Part shown: piece after piece, positions 1 through 8,894 of the stretch
How the letters are laid out: every line of letters starts with the position of its first letter
How positions within the stretch are numbered: position 1 is the first letter of the stretch
Assembly: GCA_026393755.1 (NCBI GenBank)
Contig: JAPKZO010000024.1
Coordinates: forward strand, 52,304 to 116,303
Reading direction: 5' to 3'
Source: Acidobacteriota bacterium
Lineage (GTDB): Bacteria; Acidobacteriota; Vicinamibacteria; Vicinamibacterales; JAKQTR01
Length of the DNA stretch: 64,000 nt
Position numbers and translations under genes: made by a program
The notes under the pieces: generated by a model
The model's input: only the letters and a program-made list of their open reading frames with translations
Told to the model about the DNA's origin: nothing
Database searches by the model: none

Positions 1-1344
1 TACCGCCGCGACCTGGCGATGCCGTTCTCGGTGGCCAGCGGCGAGATGAGAGAGGCCGCCATCAAGAAGTGGGCGGCGCTGTCGGCAGAGAATGCGCGGG
101 CTACGACGAGCGAGTTGTTCGGCATCCAGAACAGCCTCAAGTCGAACCGCGGCTACCTGAATGGACTGCAGGACAACGCGGTGATGGCGTCGAAGGAGGC
201 TGCCGAGAAGCGGCTCCGCGCCGAACTGGCGAAGAACGCAGCCAAACAGAAGGAACTGGGCGACGCGTGGGACACGATCGAGAAGTCGATCGAGGTCGCG
301 CGGCAGATCGACGCGGAGCGCAACTTCATCGCCGGATCGGCCGGCCTGAACACGACGCTGTTCACCCAGGCGCGGCAACTCGTGCGCAACGCCTACACGC
401 CTCCATCGGCTGAAGGTCGTGGCGGACGCGGCGGACGGGGCGGACGGGGCGGCGGCGCACCGGCGGCACAGGGCGCTCCGGCCGGTGGCGGTGGCCGCGG
501 CGGGACGCAGCCCGCATTGAACATCGCTCGCGAGAAGATCAATCTCACCGAATCGCTCGCCTTCATGCAGAAGTACCTGGGACCGACGCACGCCATCGTG
601 AAACGGATCCTCGGAGACAAGACGCCGGAGGCGCGAGCAAGCGAGCTCATCGATGGCACGCGCATCACCGACGCGGAAATTCGCAACCTGCTGCAGGCTG
701 GCGGGAAGGCGACCATTGACGCGTCGACTGACCCGATGATCATCCTGGCTCGCTCACTTGAAGCCGACGCCCAGGCGGTGACCAAGAAGTACGAGGATGA
801 CGTCGTGGCGGTGCAGGCAGCGGCGTACCCGAAGATCGGTCAGGCCGTGCTCGCGGTTGACGGACCGAAGGCGTATCCGGATGCAACGGGCACGCTCCGC
901 CTGTCCTACGGCACCGTGAAGAGCTACACGGAGGACGGCAAGAAGATTCCGCCCTACACCTACTTCGCGGGCATCTACGACCGCTCAGCCCAGCACAACG
1001 GCCAGCCGCCGTACGACCTGTCACCGCGTTGGGCCGAGACCAAGGCCGCTCAGGATCTGAAGACGCCGTTCGACCTGGTCAGCACCAACGACATTGTCGG
1101 GGGCAACAGCGGCTCGGCGGTCGTCAACAGGAAGGGCGAACTGGTGGGCCTGGTGTTCGACGGAAATATCCAGATGCTGCCCGGGTATTTCATCTACCAG
1201 GAAGCGATCAACCGCGCGATCTCGGTCGACTCGCGCGCCATCATCGAGGCGTTCAGGAAGGTCTACAAGGCCGACGCCCTGGTGACGGAACTCACCGGCA
1301 AGCCGCCGGTCGCGGTCAAGGCCGCGTCGCCAGCCAAGAAGTAA
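1..1344 (+). CDS. S46 family serine peptidase, C-terminal part (5' end outside the window)
   Basis: The reading frame is already open at base 1, so about the last 447 residues of a protein that is usually near 700 residues are visible. The S46 (DPP7/DPP11) family are secreted or periplasmic dipeptidyl-peptidases with a trypsin-like double barrel. The nucleophile motif GNSGSAVVNRKGELVG is present near base 1100. It is followed by VFDGNIQ, which is typical of the family substrate-binding strand. The His and Asp of the triad lie upstream and cannot be checked. A run of Gly/Arg followed by Ala/Gly/Pro at about bases 415-510 interrupts the helical domain and looks like a low-complexity insertion. 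It converges on the PPC-domain gene, with a perfect hairpin between them. Family assignment is firm; substrate preference is not visible. Confidence 0.88.
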   Translation, partial: YRRDLAMPFSVASGEMREAAIKKWAALSAENARATTSELFGIQNSLKSNRGYLNGLQDNAVMASKEAAEKRLRAELAKNAAKQKELGDAWDTIEKSIEVARQIDAERNFIAGSAGLNTTLFTQARQLVRNAYTPPSAEGRGGRGGRGGRGGGAPAAQGAPAGGGGRGGTQPALNIAREKINLTESLAFMQKYLGPTHAIVKRILGDKTPEARASELIDGTRITDAEIRNLLQAGGKATIDASTDPMIILARSLEADAQAVTKKYEDDVVAVQAAAYPKIGQAVLAVDGPKAYPDATGTLRLSYGTVKSYTEDGKKIPPYTYFAGIYDRSAQHNGQPPYDLSPRWAETKAAQDLKTPFDLVSTNDIVGGNSGSAVVNRKGELVGLVFDGNIQMLPGYFIYQEAINRAISVDSRAIIEAFRKVYKADALVTELTGKPPVAVKAASPAKK

Positions 1345-1362
1345 TCCGTTTCAGGAACCGCC

Positions 1363-1390
1363 GTAGGGGCACGGCATGCCGTGCCCCTAC
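1363..1390. repeat. Perfect 28-bp palindrome between convergent genes
   Basis: The sequence reads identically on both strands: arms of 14 bases beginning GTAGGGGCACGGCA, with no loop. It starts 18 bases after the stop of the S46 peptidase gene and covers the stop codon of the convergent gene on the minus strand. It would form a strong hairpin in either transcript, so a bidirectional terminator is likely. It could also be one copy of a genome-wide palindromic repeat. Confidence 0.7.
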
Positions 1391-3657
1391 TTCTGCGGGA
1401 TGATCTCGAACGGAATGGCCGGCAGCGTGCCGATTGTGACGCGCTGGCGTGCCGCCGTCGCAGGTCGCTGAGCGTTGGCCGGAGGCACCCGCTCTCCGGA
1501 CACGTTGACAATCAGGTTGCCGCGGAGCCCAGCCTTGACCGCAGACGCATCTGTCTGAATCACAAAGTCGGCCCCATTGGAACCGAGCGACACGTCCTTG
1601 ACGGAAATGCCGTCGGGTGGCTCGCTCAACTCGAGTTCGATCTTGTCGAATGTGCGGTAGCCCGGAGGCGTGGCGACGCGGATGCGCGCATTGCCGCCCG
1701 CCGGGATCTTCACGGGCTGGGCCGTGAGCAGCGCCGACTGAACCCTGGTCGCCCCTCGCGCGATCACGGAGACGCGGAGATCGTCGGCGGCGATCAGGTG
1801 CTTGTAAGCGAACGCCTGCATCATCTCTTCGGCCGGCACGGCCCGGTGCACCACGGTCTTGCCGTCGATGATGGCGCGTCCCTCAATCTCGACGCTGATT
1901 GGCGCCTTCATCGGCGCCGGCGGGGCGGTCAGGGTCAGGCGCACCTTGTCGATCCCGGCTGGCACCACGCCACCGCTGAGCACAAAGTCGCTCGGGGCGT
2001 CCTTCAGCGACAACGCGATGTCGCCGGCAAACCCGTCCTTGCGGACCGCGAACGCCGTAATCGCCACGCTGCCGCCCGCAGGCGCCACGATGCCGGACGG
2101 CGCGATCCAGATATCGAAATCGGGCCGCGCCAGGCTGATGCGAAGACGGTACGCATGATCAGGACTGCCCTGGTGCTGCGTATCGCTGATGCGAAGCAGA
2201 TACTTCCCGTTGGCCGGCAGCGTCGCCATGAGCAGCGAATCGGCCTGGTGGGTGATGAGGCCGGCCGACTTGTCGTCGTGGTCGTCGTTGAATGCGATCC
2301 GAGTTCCTGCCGCATCCGTCAGTTCGAGCTCGGAATCAAGCGGCGAACCGAGGCGGCGGGCGATAACTTCGGCGACGATGTGCGCGCCCGCGCGGCCGTC
2401 GAAGTTGAACATGTCGGTGTCGCCGGGCTGCCGAATCCGTCCGTTGACGATGACCGGAAGCGTGACGCGCTGGGCAGTGACCGGCGTGTCGTTGGGCTCC
2501 CGTTCCAGTGTCTCCGGCAGTGTGTCGAGCGCGAACGGCACGCGGTTCGAATTGATGGCGCCCGCGCGCAGCGAAACAGGGTAGTAGCCCTTCGTGGCGC
2601 CCTTGGCATCGACGATGAGTTTCGTCGTCGGCAGGTTCCATCCGGTCAATTCGGTGGGGGTTTTTGCGCCGACTGAACCACCCAGCGGAAACACCCCCGT
2701 CAGGAAGGGCACCGCGCCGATCGTGATGCGATACACAAAGTCCTCACGCCCGCGGTAGAGCGCGTCCTTGATCTCGACGACATACTCGCCGTCGGCCGGG
2801 ATCGTGTAGCGAAGCACCGGATCAGGCTGGAACCGGAAGTCGTCGTCGTAAGCGACCTCCTTTCCGCTCGCATCGTAGAGGGCAAGCGTGGCCTGAAACC
2901 ATCCCGGCACCGCATCCGCCAGATACGGCATCAGCTCGCGCGCGCTGGCCGCCACGACCAGGTCCTGTCCCTTGCGCGCCTGGAATCGATACCGATCAAC
3001 GTCGCCCGGCATGTACTGCTGGCCCTGACGCACGGGCTGTTGAAGCCGGTTGCCATCGCCGGGAATGATGCGGCCGTTGACCACTGCTGGCACGGTAATC
3101 GCCAACTCCGCGTCGGCCTTCCCGTTCTTGAGCTCCTTCTCCATCACTTCGGGCAACTGGCCCACCGAGAACACGAGGGGATTGGACAGTCCGACAGGTG
3201 TGTCCAGCCGCAACTGCCGCAATCCGGGCTCGGCATCCGGCGCGATAGTGACCTCGAGCGTGACAATTTCGGACAGAGTCGGATTCTGGTTCCGTCTGAC
3301 CGAATCGCCGATCTTCATGCGAAGGTCGAGCAGTTCCTTGCGTACCGCCGGGTCGTTCGCCTTCTTCTGAAGTTCCTGCGCCTTGTCGCGCAACGCGGTC
3401 AACTGCTGGCCGGCGATCGGCCTGTCGTACTCAGCCACCGCGGCGCGCACACCACGTCCGGAGACCAGCACACTGCCGGTCCGATCCAGAAACCGCCCGC
3501 CGACGCGCACGCGAAACGATGTGCCCTGCTGGCCGCCCGCCGGATACACATACCCGGCATGCGGGCTGTTCTGCTGCTGGGCGCCGGCGGTCGGCGCCAT
3601 CAAGGCCAGGGCCATCGCTGCCGTCAACCCGATGCGAAGTGCCTTCATGGGTCCCAT
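1387..3657 (-). CDS. Secreted protein with bacterial pre-peptidase C-terminal (PPC) domains
   Basis: A 756-residue exported protein with a clear signal peptide (KALRIGLTAAMALALMAPTAGA, cleavage after AGA). Repeated beta-sandwich stretches follow. Two contain the PPC-like pattern of a predicted strand, D-x-D-x-F/Y-x-F, then a G-K-Y/E-Y-x-x-x-I strand (around residues 205-300 and 395-500). The first ~100 residues resemble the IPT/TIG-like start common in these proteins. PPC proteins are found beside DUF1501 and DUF1553 genes in Acidobacteria and Planctomycetes; no catalytic role is established. The start may be either ATG 3657 or ATG 3648; the latter puts GGAATGGGA just upstream. The gene follows the DUF1501 gene by 8 bases and is the last gene of the operon. 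Confidence 0.8.
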   Translation of the reverse strand: MGPMKALRIGLTAAMALALMAPTAGAQQQNSPHAGYVYPAGGQQGTSFRVRVGGRFLDRTGSVLVSGRGVRAAVAEYDRPIAGQQLTALRDKAQELQKKANDPAVRKELLDLRMKIGDSVRRNQNPTLSEIVTLEVTIAPDAEPGLRQLRLDTPVGLSNPLVFSVGQLPEVMEKELKNGKADAELAITVPAVVNGRIIPGDGNRLQQPVRQGQQYMPGDVDRYRFQARKGQDLVVAASARELMPYLADAVPGWFQATLALYDASGKEVAYDDDFRFQPDPVLRYTIPADGEYVVEIKDALYRGREDFVYRITIGAVPFLTGVFPLGGSVGAKTPTELTGWNLPTTKLIVDAKGATKGYYPVSLRAGAINSNRVPFALDTLPETLEREPNDTPVTAQRVTLPVIVNGRIRQPGDTDMFNFDGRAGAHIVAEVIARRLGSPLDSELELTDAAGTRIAFNDDHDDKSAGLITHQADSLLMATLPANGKYLLRISDTQHQGSPDHAYRLRISLARPDFDIWIAPSGIVAPAGGSVAITAFAVRKDGFAGDIALSLKDAPSDFVLSGGVVPAGIDKVRLTLTAPPAPMKAPISVEIEGRAIIDGKTVVHRAVPAEEMMQAFAYKHLIAADDLRVSVIARGATRVQSALLTAQPVKIPAGGNARIRVATPPGYRTFDKIELELSEPPDGISVKDVSLGSNGADFVIQTDASAVKAGLRGNLIVNVSGERVPPANAQRPATAARQRVTIGTLPAIPFEIIPQK

Positions 3658-3665
3658 TCCAATGG

Positions 3666-4979
3666 CTACATGATTTCCGTCAGCCGCTTGATCGGCTGCG
3701 CGCCTTCGGCAGTCGTTGGCACCAGGCGGATGTCGAGCCCGTCCGGATTCGGCAGCTTCGCGTTCACATCAAAGCCCAGCTGCTCGTACATGCTGGCGAT
3801 CACATCTTCGGGATAGACAGGCCGCTCCCTGACTTCCTCGCCGCGCGCATCGGTCGAACCGATCACGTGTCCGCCCTTGAAGCCGCCACCGGCCAGCACC
3901 GTCGAGAACGCCTGTCCCCAGTGGCCTCGGCCGCCATTCCACGGAGCTTCCCACTGGACCCTGGGCGTCCTGCCGAATTCGCCCCCCCACCAGATGATGG
4001 TGCTGTCGAGGAGGCCGCGTTCGGCGAGATCCGCCAGCAGCACCGACATGCCCTTGTCGAGCCATGGCAGCCGCTGCCTCATCGTCTGGAAGTGCTGCTT
4101 GTGGGTGTCCCAGCCCTGGAAGTTGATCGTGACGTACGGAACGCCACGCTCGACCAGCCGCCGCGCGGCCAGGCACGATTGCCCGAACGTATTGCGGCCG
4201 TAGCGCTCGCGCGTCTCATTGGTTTCCTGCGACAGATCGAACACCTTGCCGGCGTCACCCAGAATCAGCTCGTAGGCCTGATCCTCCGACTGGACAAAGG
4301 CATCGAGTGCAGGTTGGCCTTTGAGCGCGTTGCCGAACGTGTTCAACGTGTGGAGCAGTTCGCGCCGGTCGCGCTGCCGCTGTTCGGTGATGCCCGGCGT
4401 GATGACGCCCTGGACGGCAAAGGGAGTCTGCTGCGGATCGCTACCCGTGGCAAACGGCGCGAATCGTGGACCGAGAAAACCAGATTCGGAGAACCGCCCC
4501 TGCAACTGGGTCAGGACGACGTACGGCGGAATCAATCCCTTGTAGCCGACGTTGTAGCCTCTGAGCAACGACACGACCGAACCCACGCCGGGAAAGACGA
4601 GGCGGTCACCGGGCTTGCGGCCCGTCTGCACCCAGTAGGATGCCGATTCGTGGGCGTTGTTACCGTGCGTCATGCTCCGGATGACCGAGTACTTGTCGGC
4701 CTGCCTGGCCAGCAGCGGCAGCAGTTCGCCAATCTGCAGGCCGTCAACGTTGGTGGGAATCGGCTTGTCGAGCGGCCCGGTGTAGTCGGATCCTGCGCCC
4801 GGCTTCGGATCGAACGTATCGATGTGGCAGGGGCCGCCCCACATCCAGATCTGGATGATCGACTTTGCCTTCGCGGCCGGCGCCGCCGCCCAGCCGCGAG
4901 GTCCAAACCGGTCGGCGAGCAGCAGACCAGCGCCGCCGACGATGCCGGTCCGAATCACGTCACGTCTCGTGAGGGCCAT
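3666..4979 (-). CDS. DUF1501 domain protein (sulfatase-like fold, Tat-type signal)
   Basis: A 437-residue protein starting MALTRRDVIRTGIVGGAGLLLADRF; the twin arginines and the hydrophobic stretch fit a Tat signal. The body carries the DUF1501 landmarks WMWGGPCHIDTFDPKPGA, RSMTHGNNAHESASYWVQTG, WDTHKQHF, and WWGGEFGRTPR near the C-terminus. DUF1501 belongs to the alkaline-phosphatase/sulfatase superfamily, but its reaction is unknown. In Planctomycetes and Acidobacteria it is almost always paired with a DUF1549/DUF1553 protein, as here (21-base gap). The pair is thought to act outside the cytoplasm, possibly on complex polysaccharides; that is inference from genome context. The length is normal and no key region is missing. 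Confidence 0.88.
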   Translation of the reverse strand: MALTRRDVIRTGIVGGAGLLLADRFGPRGWAAAPAAKAKSIIQIWMWGGPCHIDTFDPKPGAGSDYTGPLDKPIPTNVDGLQIGELLPLLARQADKYSVIRSMTHGNNAHESASYWVQTGRKPGDRLVFPGVGSVVSLLRGYNVGYKGLIPPYVVLTQLQGRFSESGFLGPRFAPFATGSDPQQTPFAVQGVITPGITEQRQRDRRELLHTLNTFGNALKGQPALDAFVQSEDQAYELILGDAGKVFDLSQETNETRERYGRNTFGQSCLAARRLVERGVPYVTINFQGWDTHKQHFQTMRQRLPWLDKGMSVLLADLAERGLLDSTIIWWGGEFGRTPRVQWEAPWNGGRGHWGQAFSTVLAGGGFKGGHVIGSTDARGEEVRERPVYPEDVIASMYEQLGFDVNAKLPNPDGLDIRLVPTTAEGAQPIKRLTEIM

Positions 4980-5000
4980 CTTCCGCCTGCCCCTTCTTCG

Positions 5001-6665
5001 TTAATGCCGATATCTGAATTCCGCGCTGTTGATGAGTGCCCACGCCAGGTCCAGCGCCGCCTGCCGCCGAGCGCCTCCGCCCGCCTGCGGATTGCCGACC
5101 GCGGACTGCACATAGCCGCCGACCGCTTTGATTTCGTCGTCCGTCGGCCTCCGCGACAGGATCGTCAGATAGAGATTGACGATGAACGGCTGACCACCGC
5201 CGCCGGCCTGTAACAGGGCCTGCATCTTCGGGCCCTGCTGAATCTTGCGTTGAATGTCGCCGCCGTTAAGCAACTGCAGCCGCTGGGATGCGGTGGGCCG
5301 GCTGTTGCGTTCCGAGGCGAGTCCGCTGTCGCGCGGCGGCCGCCCGAACGTCTCGAGAAACGCGCTTGTGACGCTCCCGTCACCGAGCGCAATCGAGCGC
5401 ACGTCCGGCGGGACGAACGTGAACGGCTCGGGAATCGCACTCTGGTATTCCTCGGCGCCGCCGGTGATCTGGTTGATCGCATCCACCAGCACTTCGGCAT
5501 CGAGCGGGCGAATGATGGCGTGGGCGAAGTTGGCCTCTGCTTCCGGGGTAGCCGTCTGTGGCAGGGAGGACAACTGATACGTCGCTGAATTCAGAATAAG
5601 GCGCTGCAACGCCTTGAAGTCGTAGCGCGAGGCCACGAACGCCTTCTCGAGATAGTCGAGCAGTTCCGGATTGCTGGGCGGATTGTCTGGCCGGATATCA
5701 TCGGGATCCTGGATGACACCGCGTCCCATCAGCCAGTACCAGGCTCGATTGGCGGCCGTGCGGGCAAACCACGGGTTGGCCGGCGAGATCAACCAGGTCG
5801 CGAACACCTCGCGCGGATCCTGTCCGGGCGCGATGGTGGCCCTGGTCCCGTCGGGAAACACCGGCTGCTTCAGCACGCCAGCGGCCGAGGGCGCCGGAGC
5901 CTTGTCCGGATCGAAGTAGACGATTTCTTCCTTCCACTCGCCCGTCGGCTTGTAGCCGATTCGCGAGAAGAACATCGACATGCCGTCCAGGCGCTCTTTG
6001 GGCCACCGATCGGTGCGCGTGCCCATGAAGGTGAGCGCGACGGTCGAGGCAATCGCCAGCGGATCCCGGCTCTGCACCGCGCGATAGAAGTTGACGGGTG
6101 CGACGCGGAAATTGCTGCCGTTCTGCGTGAGCAGTTCACGCACAAACCGGTCGTAGGGCATGTTGTCGCGGATGGCCGTCTTCACCCACCGGTGGTACGC
6201 CTGCACGGCGTTGGGCCACAGGTTGATGGGAAATTCCGACTTGATCCGCAGGACATCGCCCCACTTCATGGCCCAGTAGTCGGCATACTCCGGGCGCTCG
6301 AGCAGGCGATCAACCAGCGCCGCCCGCTTCGACGGGTTCTGGTCGTCGAGAAACGTCCGAGCCTCGTCCGCGGTCGGCAGCGTGCCGATGACGTCGAGGT
6401 ACGCGCGGCGCACGAAGACGGCGTCCGACGACGAGCCGGCCGGCTTGAGATTGAGGCGCTTCAGCTGGGCGAAGACGATGTCGTCAATCTTGTTGTTGGA
6501 GGTGACCGCTGCCGTGCTCTCGAACGGACTCTGAGCGCCAGGCGGGCCAAGCGTGACTGCTGTCGCGGGCAGCGGCGGATTCTGCCCGGCATAGGGAGCC
6601 GCCGTGGTAGCCAGCGTCGCCGAAGCGGCGAGCACCGCGACGAGCAGCGCTCTCATCGCGCTCAT
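5001..6665 (-). CDS. DUF1549/DUF1553 domain secreted protein
   Basis: 554 residues with a signal peptide (MRALLVAVLAASATLATTAAPYA). The N-terminal half is DUF1549: IDDIVFAQLKRLNLKPA, then FVRRAYLDVIGTLPTADEA and YADYWAMKWGDVLRIKSE. The C-terminal half is DUF1553: WFARTAANRAWYWLMGRG, DDIRPDNPPSNPELLDYL, and a helical tail ending LAWALINSAEFRYRH. No haem-binding CxxCH is present, unlike the longer planctomycete cytochrome-fused relatives. The start overlaps the stop of the RidA-like gene by four bases (ATGA), so translation is probably coupled. Gene order RidA-DUF1553-DUF1501-PPC on the minus strand implies one transcript. Function is unknown beyond the conserved pairing. Confidence 0.88.
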   Translation of the reverse strand: MSAMRALLVAVLAASATLATTAAPYAGQNPPLPATAVTLGPPGAQSPFESTAAVTSNNKIDDIVFAQLKRLNLKPAGSSSDAVFVRRAYLDVIGTLPTADEARTFLDDQNPSKRAALVDRLLERPEYADYWAMKWGDVLRIKSEFPINLWPNAVQAYHRWVKTAIRDNMPYDRFVRELLTQNGSNFRVAPVNFYRAVQSRDPLAIASTVALTFMGTRTDRWPKERLDGMSMFFSRIGYKPTGEWKEEIVYFDPDKAPAPSAAGVLKQPVFPDGTRATIAPGQDPREVFATWLISPANPWFARTAANRAWYWLMGRGVIQDPDDIRPDNPPSNPELLDYLEKAFVASRYDFKALQRLILNSATYQLSSLPQTATPEAEANFAHAIIRPLDAEVLVDAINQITGGAEEYQSAIPEPFTFVPPDVRSIALGDGSVTSAFLETFGRPPRDSGLASERNSRPTASQRLQLLNGGDIQRKIQQGPKMQALLQAGGGGQPFIVNLYLTILSRRPTDDEIKAVGGYVQSAVGNPQAGGGARRQAALDLAWALINSAEFRYRH

Positions 6666-7279
6666 CGGCGGCGATCACGTGGAACGACCGCGATCGCTTC
6701 GATCTCAACCAGCAGGTTCTCGCGGCAGATCCTGGCCTGGATGGCCGTGCTCGCGGGCAGCGGATCGAGACCCAGCCACGTGAAAAACAGGGTCCGCACC
6801 TCGTTGAAGTCCGTGTAGTCGCGTTCGATATCCCGCAGATAGCAGGTCGTCCGCACGATGTCGTGCCACGTTGCGCCTTCCGAGGCGAGCAGCGCGGTGA
6901 TATTGCGATACGTGCGCCACAACTGCGCCCGGAAATCGCCCACGTGCGCGGTTCGACCAGCGTCGTCCACGCTGGCTGTCCCCGAGATCATCAACATCGA
7001 CTTGTCGCCGATATCGAAACGCAGGCCGCGCGTAAACGACGCGGGTCTGGCGTAGTCGTACGCCTCGTTGAGGACCGACGGGGCTTCGATCGCGGTCCTC
7101 GAGATCGGGAGATCGGCGGGGGAGCCGCGGCGCGCTTCAACTGGCGAAGGCGGCGGGGTGGCCGTCCCGCCATCCGCCCGGATGACGCCAAGCGCCATCA
7201 TTTCGTCGCGTTCGCACTCGGATCGCGGTGCGGGAATCGTCGCCGCGCGCGCGCGGGTCTCTGGTGCCATCGTCGCCAT
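6662..7279 (-). CDS. RidA/YjgF family protein with N-terminal extension
   Basis: The last ~130 residues (from about residue 75) are a complete Rid domain: LMISGTASVDDAGRTAHVGD, then WHDIVRTTCYLRDIERDYTDFNEV, and the closing QARICRENLLVEIEAIAV. RidA proteins are trimers that hydrolyse reactive enamines or imines, or serve in specialised pathways. The ~70 residues before the domain have no recognisable fold and are rich in Pro and Arg; a later start inside this region is possible. It is the first gene of the minus-strand operon with the DUF1553 and DUF1501 genes, an association that gives no obvious biochemical reason. The domain call is firm and the role unknown. Confidence 0.8.
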   Translation of the reverse strand: MATMAPETRARAATIPAPRSECERDEMMALGVIRADGGTATPPPSPVEARRGSPADLPISRTAIEAPSVLNEAYDYARPASFTRGLRFDIGDKSMLMISGTASVDDAGRTAHVGDFRAQLWRTYRNITALLASEGATWHDIVRTTCYLRDIERDYTDFNEVRTLFFTWLGLDPLPASTAIQARICRENLLVEIEAIAVVPRDRRR

Positions 7280-7366
7280 TAGTGATCCTTGTCGGCCCCG
7301 GCCAGATTGACGCGGGTATCAGGTTTAGACAGACGGTCTGAGCCGGCGGTTACATAGAGGAGGCGC

Positions 7367-8221
7367 CTATTTCACGATAATCGTGGCTCCCTCCAGAATG
7401 ACGGCGTACGAGTAGCCGGAACCCAGATCCTTGTCCAGTGCGATCTTGCCCGTGACGGTGATGACTTCCCCCACCTTGGCAGCGGCCTGGGACGTGACCG
7501 TGATGTCGTTGGTGCCGTCCTTCGCCGTGCCGGTGCCATCCTGCAGGTGGAGCCAGTTGACACCCAGGATGCCGCCATTGAACTTGACGACCCTGCCGCG
7601 GATCGTGACCGTCTTCCCGCCGAGCGTCTTCCGCTTCGTCCAGACATCGGCCACCGTCATGCCGCCCGCTGCCGGTGCGACATTGATCACCGCCTGTGCA
7701 GGTTTCGCCTGCGGTTCGCCTGCAGGAGGCGGCGCGCCCGCAGGAGCGTAGGCGGGGGTTGATCCGTGCGCCGACATCATTGCCGGCTGCATCTGTGGCT
7801 GCATGGCGGGCGGCATGGTCTCGCCTTCACGGCCAACCCGGCTCACGAAATAGATCAGCGGAAAGTCGCGTTTGAGCGACTGGCTGTGGAAGTTCTGCAT
7901 CGGCATTTCGAGCGGCACGACCACCTTATCCCCGACCGCGGCCTTGAACTGCGCGGTCGCCACCCACACGTCGGCCGTATTCACCTTCACCCTCAGGTAG
8001 GTGTAATTGGAGGCGTTCATCGTCTCCATCACCGTGCCGGTGACCGTCTGCGGAGCGGCGTTCGGCCCTTCGGCGGCAGGCGAAGCCGAGGCTGGTGCCG
8101 CTCTCTGCGGGGCCGCCTGCGTCTGAGCGGTGGATTCAATCTTGGCCGCAGGCTGGCTCGAGCAGCCGGCGACGCCAATCAGGACAACCAGGGAAATGAA
8201 CACGAGTAGCCGTTTCGTCAA
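7367..8221 (-). CDS. Lipoprotein with two OB-fold-like domains
   Basis: The start is best placed at TTG 8221, where GGAGG lies five bases upstream. It gives the signal TKRLLVFISLVVLIGVAGCSS with lipobox VAGC. An Ala/Pro-rich linker follows. Next come two beta-rich segments. The first holds VTGTVMETMNASNYTYLRVK and a VWVATAQFKAAVGDKV stretch. The second holds TVTIRGRVVKFNGGILGVNW, HLQDGTG and VITVTGKIALDKDLGSGY. The second strongly resembles the small DNA-binding-type OB folds found in bacterial envelope proteins, where nucleic acid binding is not implied. A Gln/Met/Pro-rich spacer separates them. It is divergent from the ECF sigma gene. Probably an envelope-anchored binding protein; ligand unknown. 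Confidence 0.72.
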   Translation of the reverse strand: MTKRLLVFISLVVLIGVAGCSSQPAAKIESTAQTQAAPQRAAPASASPAAEGPNAAPQTVTGTVMETMNASNYTYLRVKVNTADVWVATAQFKAAVGDKVVVPLEMPMQNFHSQSLKRDFPLIYFVSRVGREGETMPPAMQPQMQPAMMSAHGSTPAYAPAGAPPPAGEPQAKPAQAVINVAPAAGGMTVADVWTKRKTLGGKTVTIRGRVVKFNGGILGVNWLHLQDGTGTAKDGTNDITVTSQAAAKVGEVITVTGKIALDKDLGSGYSYAVILEGATIIVK

Positions 8222-8300
8222 GATATCCTCCCAATACCAGCAAGGTACCATAGATAGGGGAACTCTCGAAGGGCGCCGTGCGTTCTACTGAATTAGAGCG

Positions 8301-8894
8301 GTGATGCAACTGGAACTGGCCGACCTGCTTGCGCGATGCCATGCCGGCGACCCACTGGCGTGGGAGGCGTTTGTCCGCCGGTTTCAGGGGCGCATCTACT
8401 CGATTGCCTACTCCTATACCGGGAATCCGGAAGATGCCCGGGACCTGGCGCAGGACATCTTTGTACGCCTGTATTCGAGCAGACGACAGTGGGCGGCGGC
8501 CGATCGGTTCCTGCCCTGGCTCATCGCGATTGCCCGCAACCTGTCGGTGGACTATCTGCGGCGTCGCCGGGCGAGAACGTCGGCAACCGAGGTCGGCCTC
8601 GATGCGGCGGCCGAATTGACCGGCGGAAGTCCGGACCCCGAGGCGCAGATGACGGCGAACCGTCGACGATCGCTCGTGTGGCAGGCTCTGCGCCGACTGA
8701 CACAGATCAGCCGCGAGACGATAATCCTTCGTGATATCCACGGATTGTCGCTTAAGGAAGTCGCGACGACCCTGCACATTCCGGTTGGCACCGCCAAGTC
8801 GCGCACGAGCCGCGCGAGGATTGAACTGGCGCAGCAGGTTCTCGCGATCAGCCAGCCGGTCGAATCGCCTGGCATAGGGAGCCGTGAGGGATGA
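8301..8894 (+). CDS. ECF RNA polymerase sigma factor
   Basis: 197 residues (start GTG 8301 or ATG 8304). Region 2 is visible as FVRRFQGRIYSIAYSYTGNP, EDARDLAQDIFVRLYSSRRQ and FLPWLIAIARNLSVDYLRRR. Region 4 is visible as LRRLTQISRETIILRDIHGL and LKEVATTLHIPVGTAKSRTS. This is the standard two-domain ECF layout. The stop overlaps the start of a zinc-finger anti-sigma gene by four bases (ATGA), so the pair is translationally coupled and the sigma is probably held inactive by that membrane protein. The signal sensed is unknown. A third gene encoding a multi-pass membrane protein follows. Confidence 0.92.
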   Translation: MMQLELADLLARCHAGDPLAWEAFVRRFQGRIYSIAYSYTGNPEDARDLAQDIFVRLYSSRRQWAAADRFLPWLIAIARNLSVDYLRRRRARTSATEVGLDAAAELTGGSPDPEAQMTANRRRSLVWQALRRLTQISRETIILRDIHGLSLKEVATTLHIPVGTAKSRTSRARIELAQQVLAISQPVESPGIGSREG

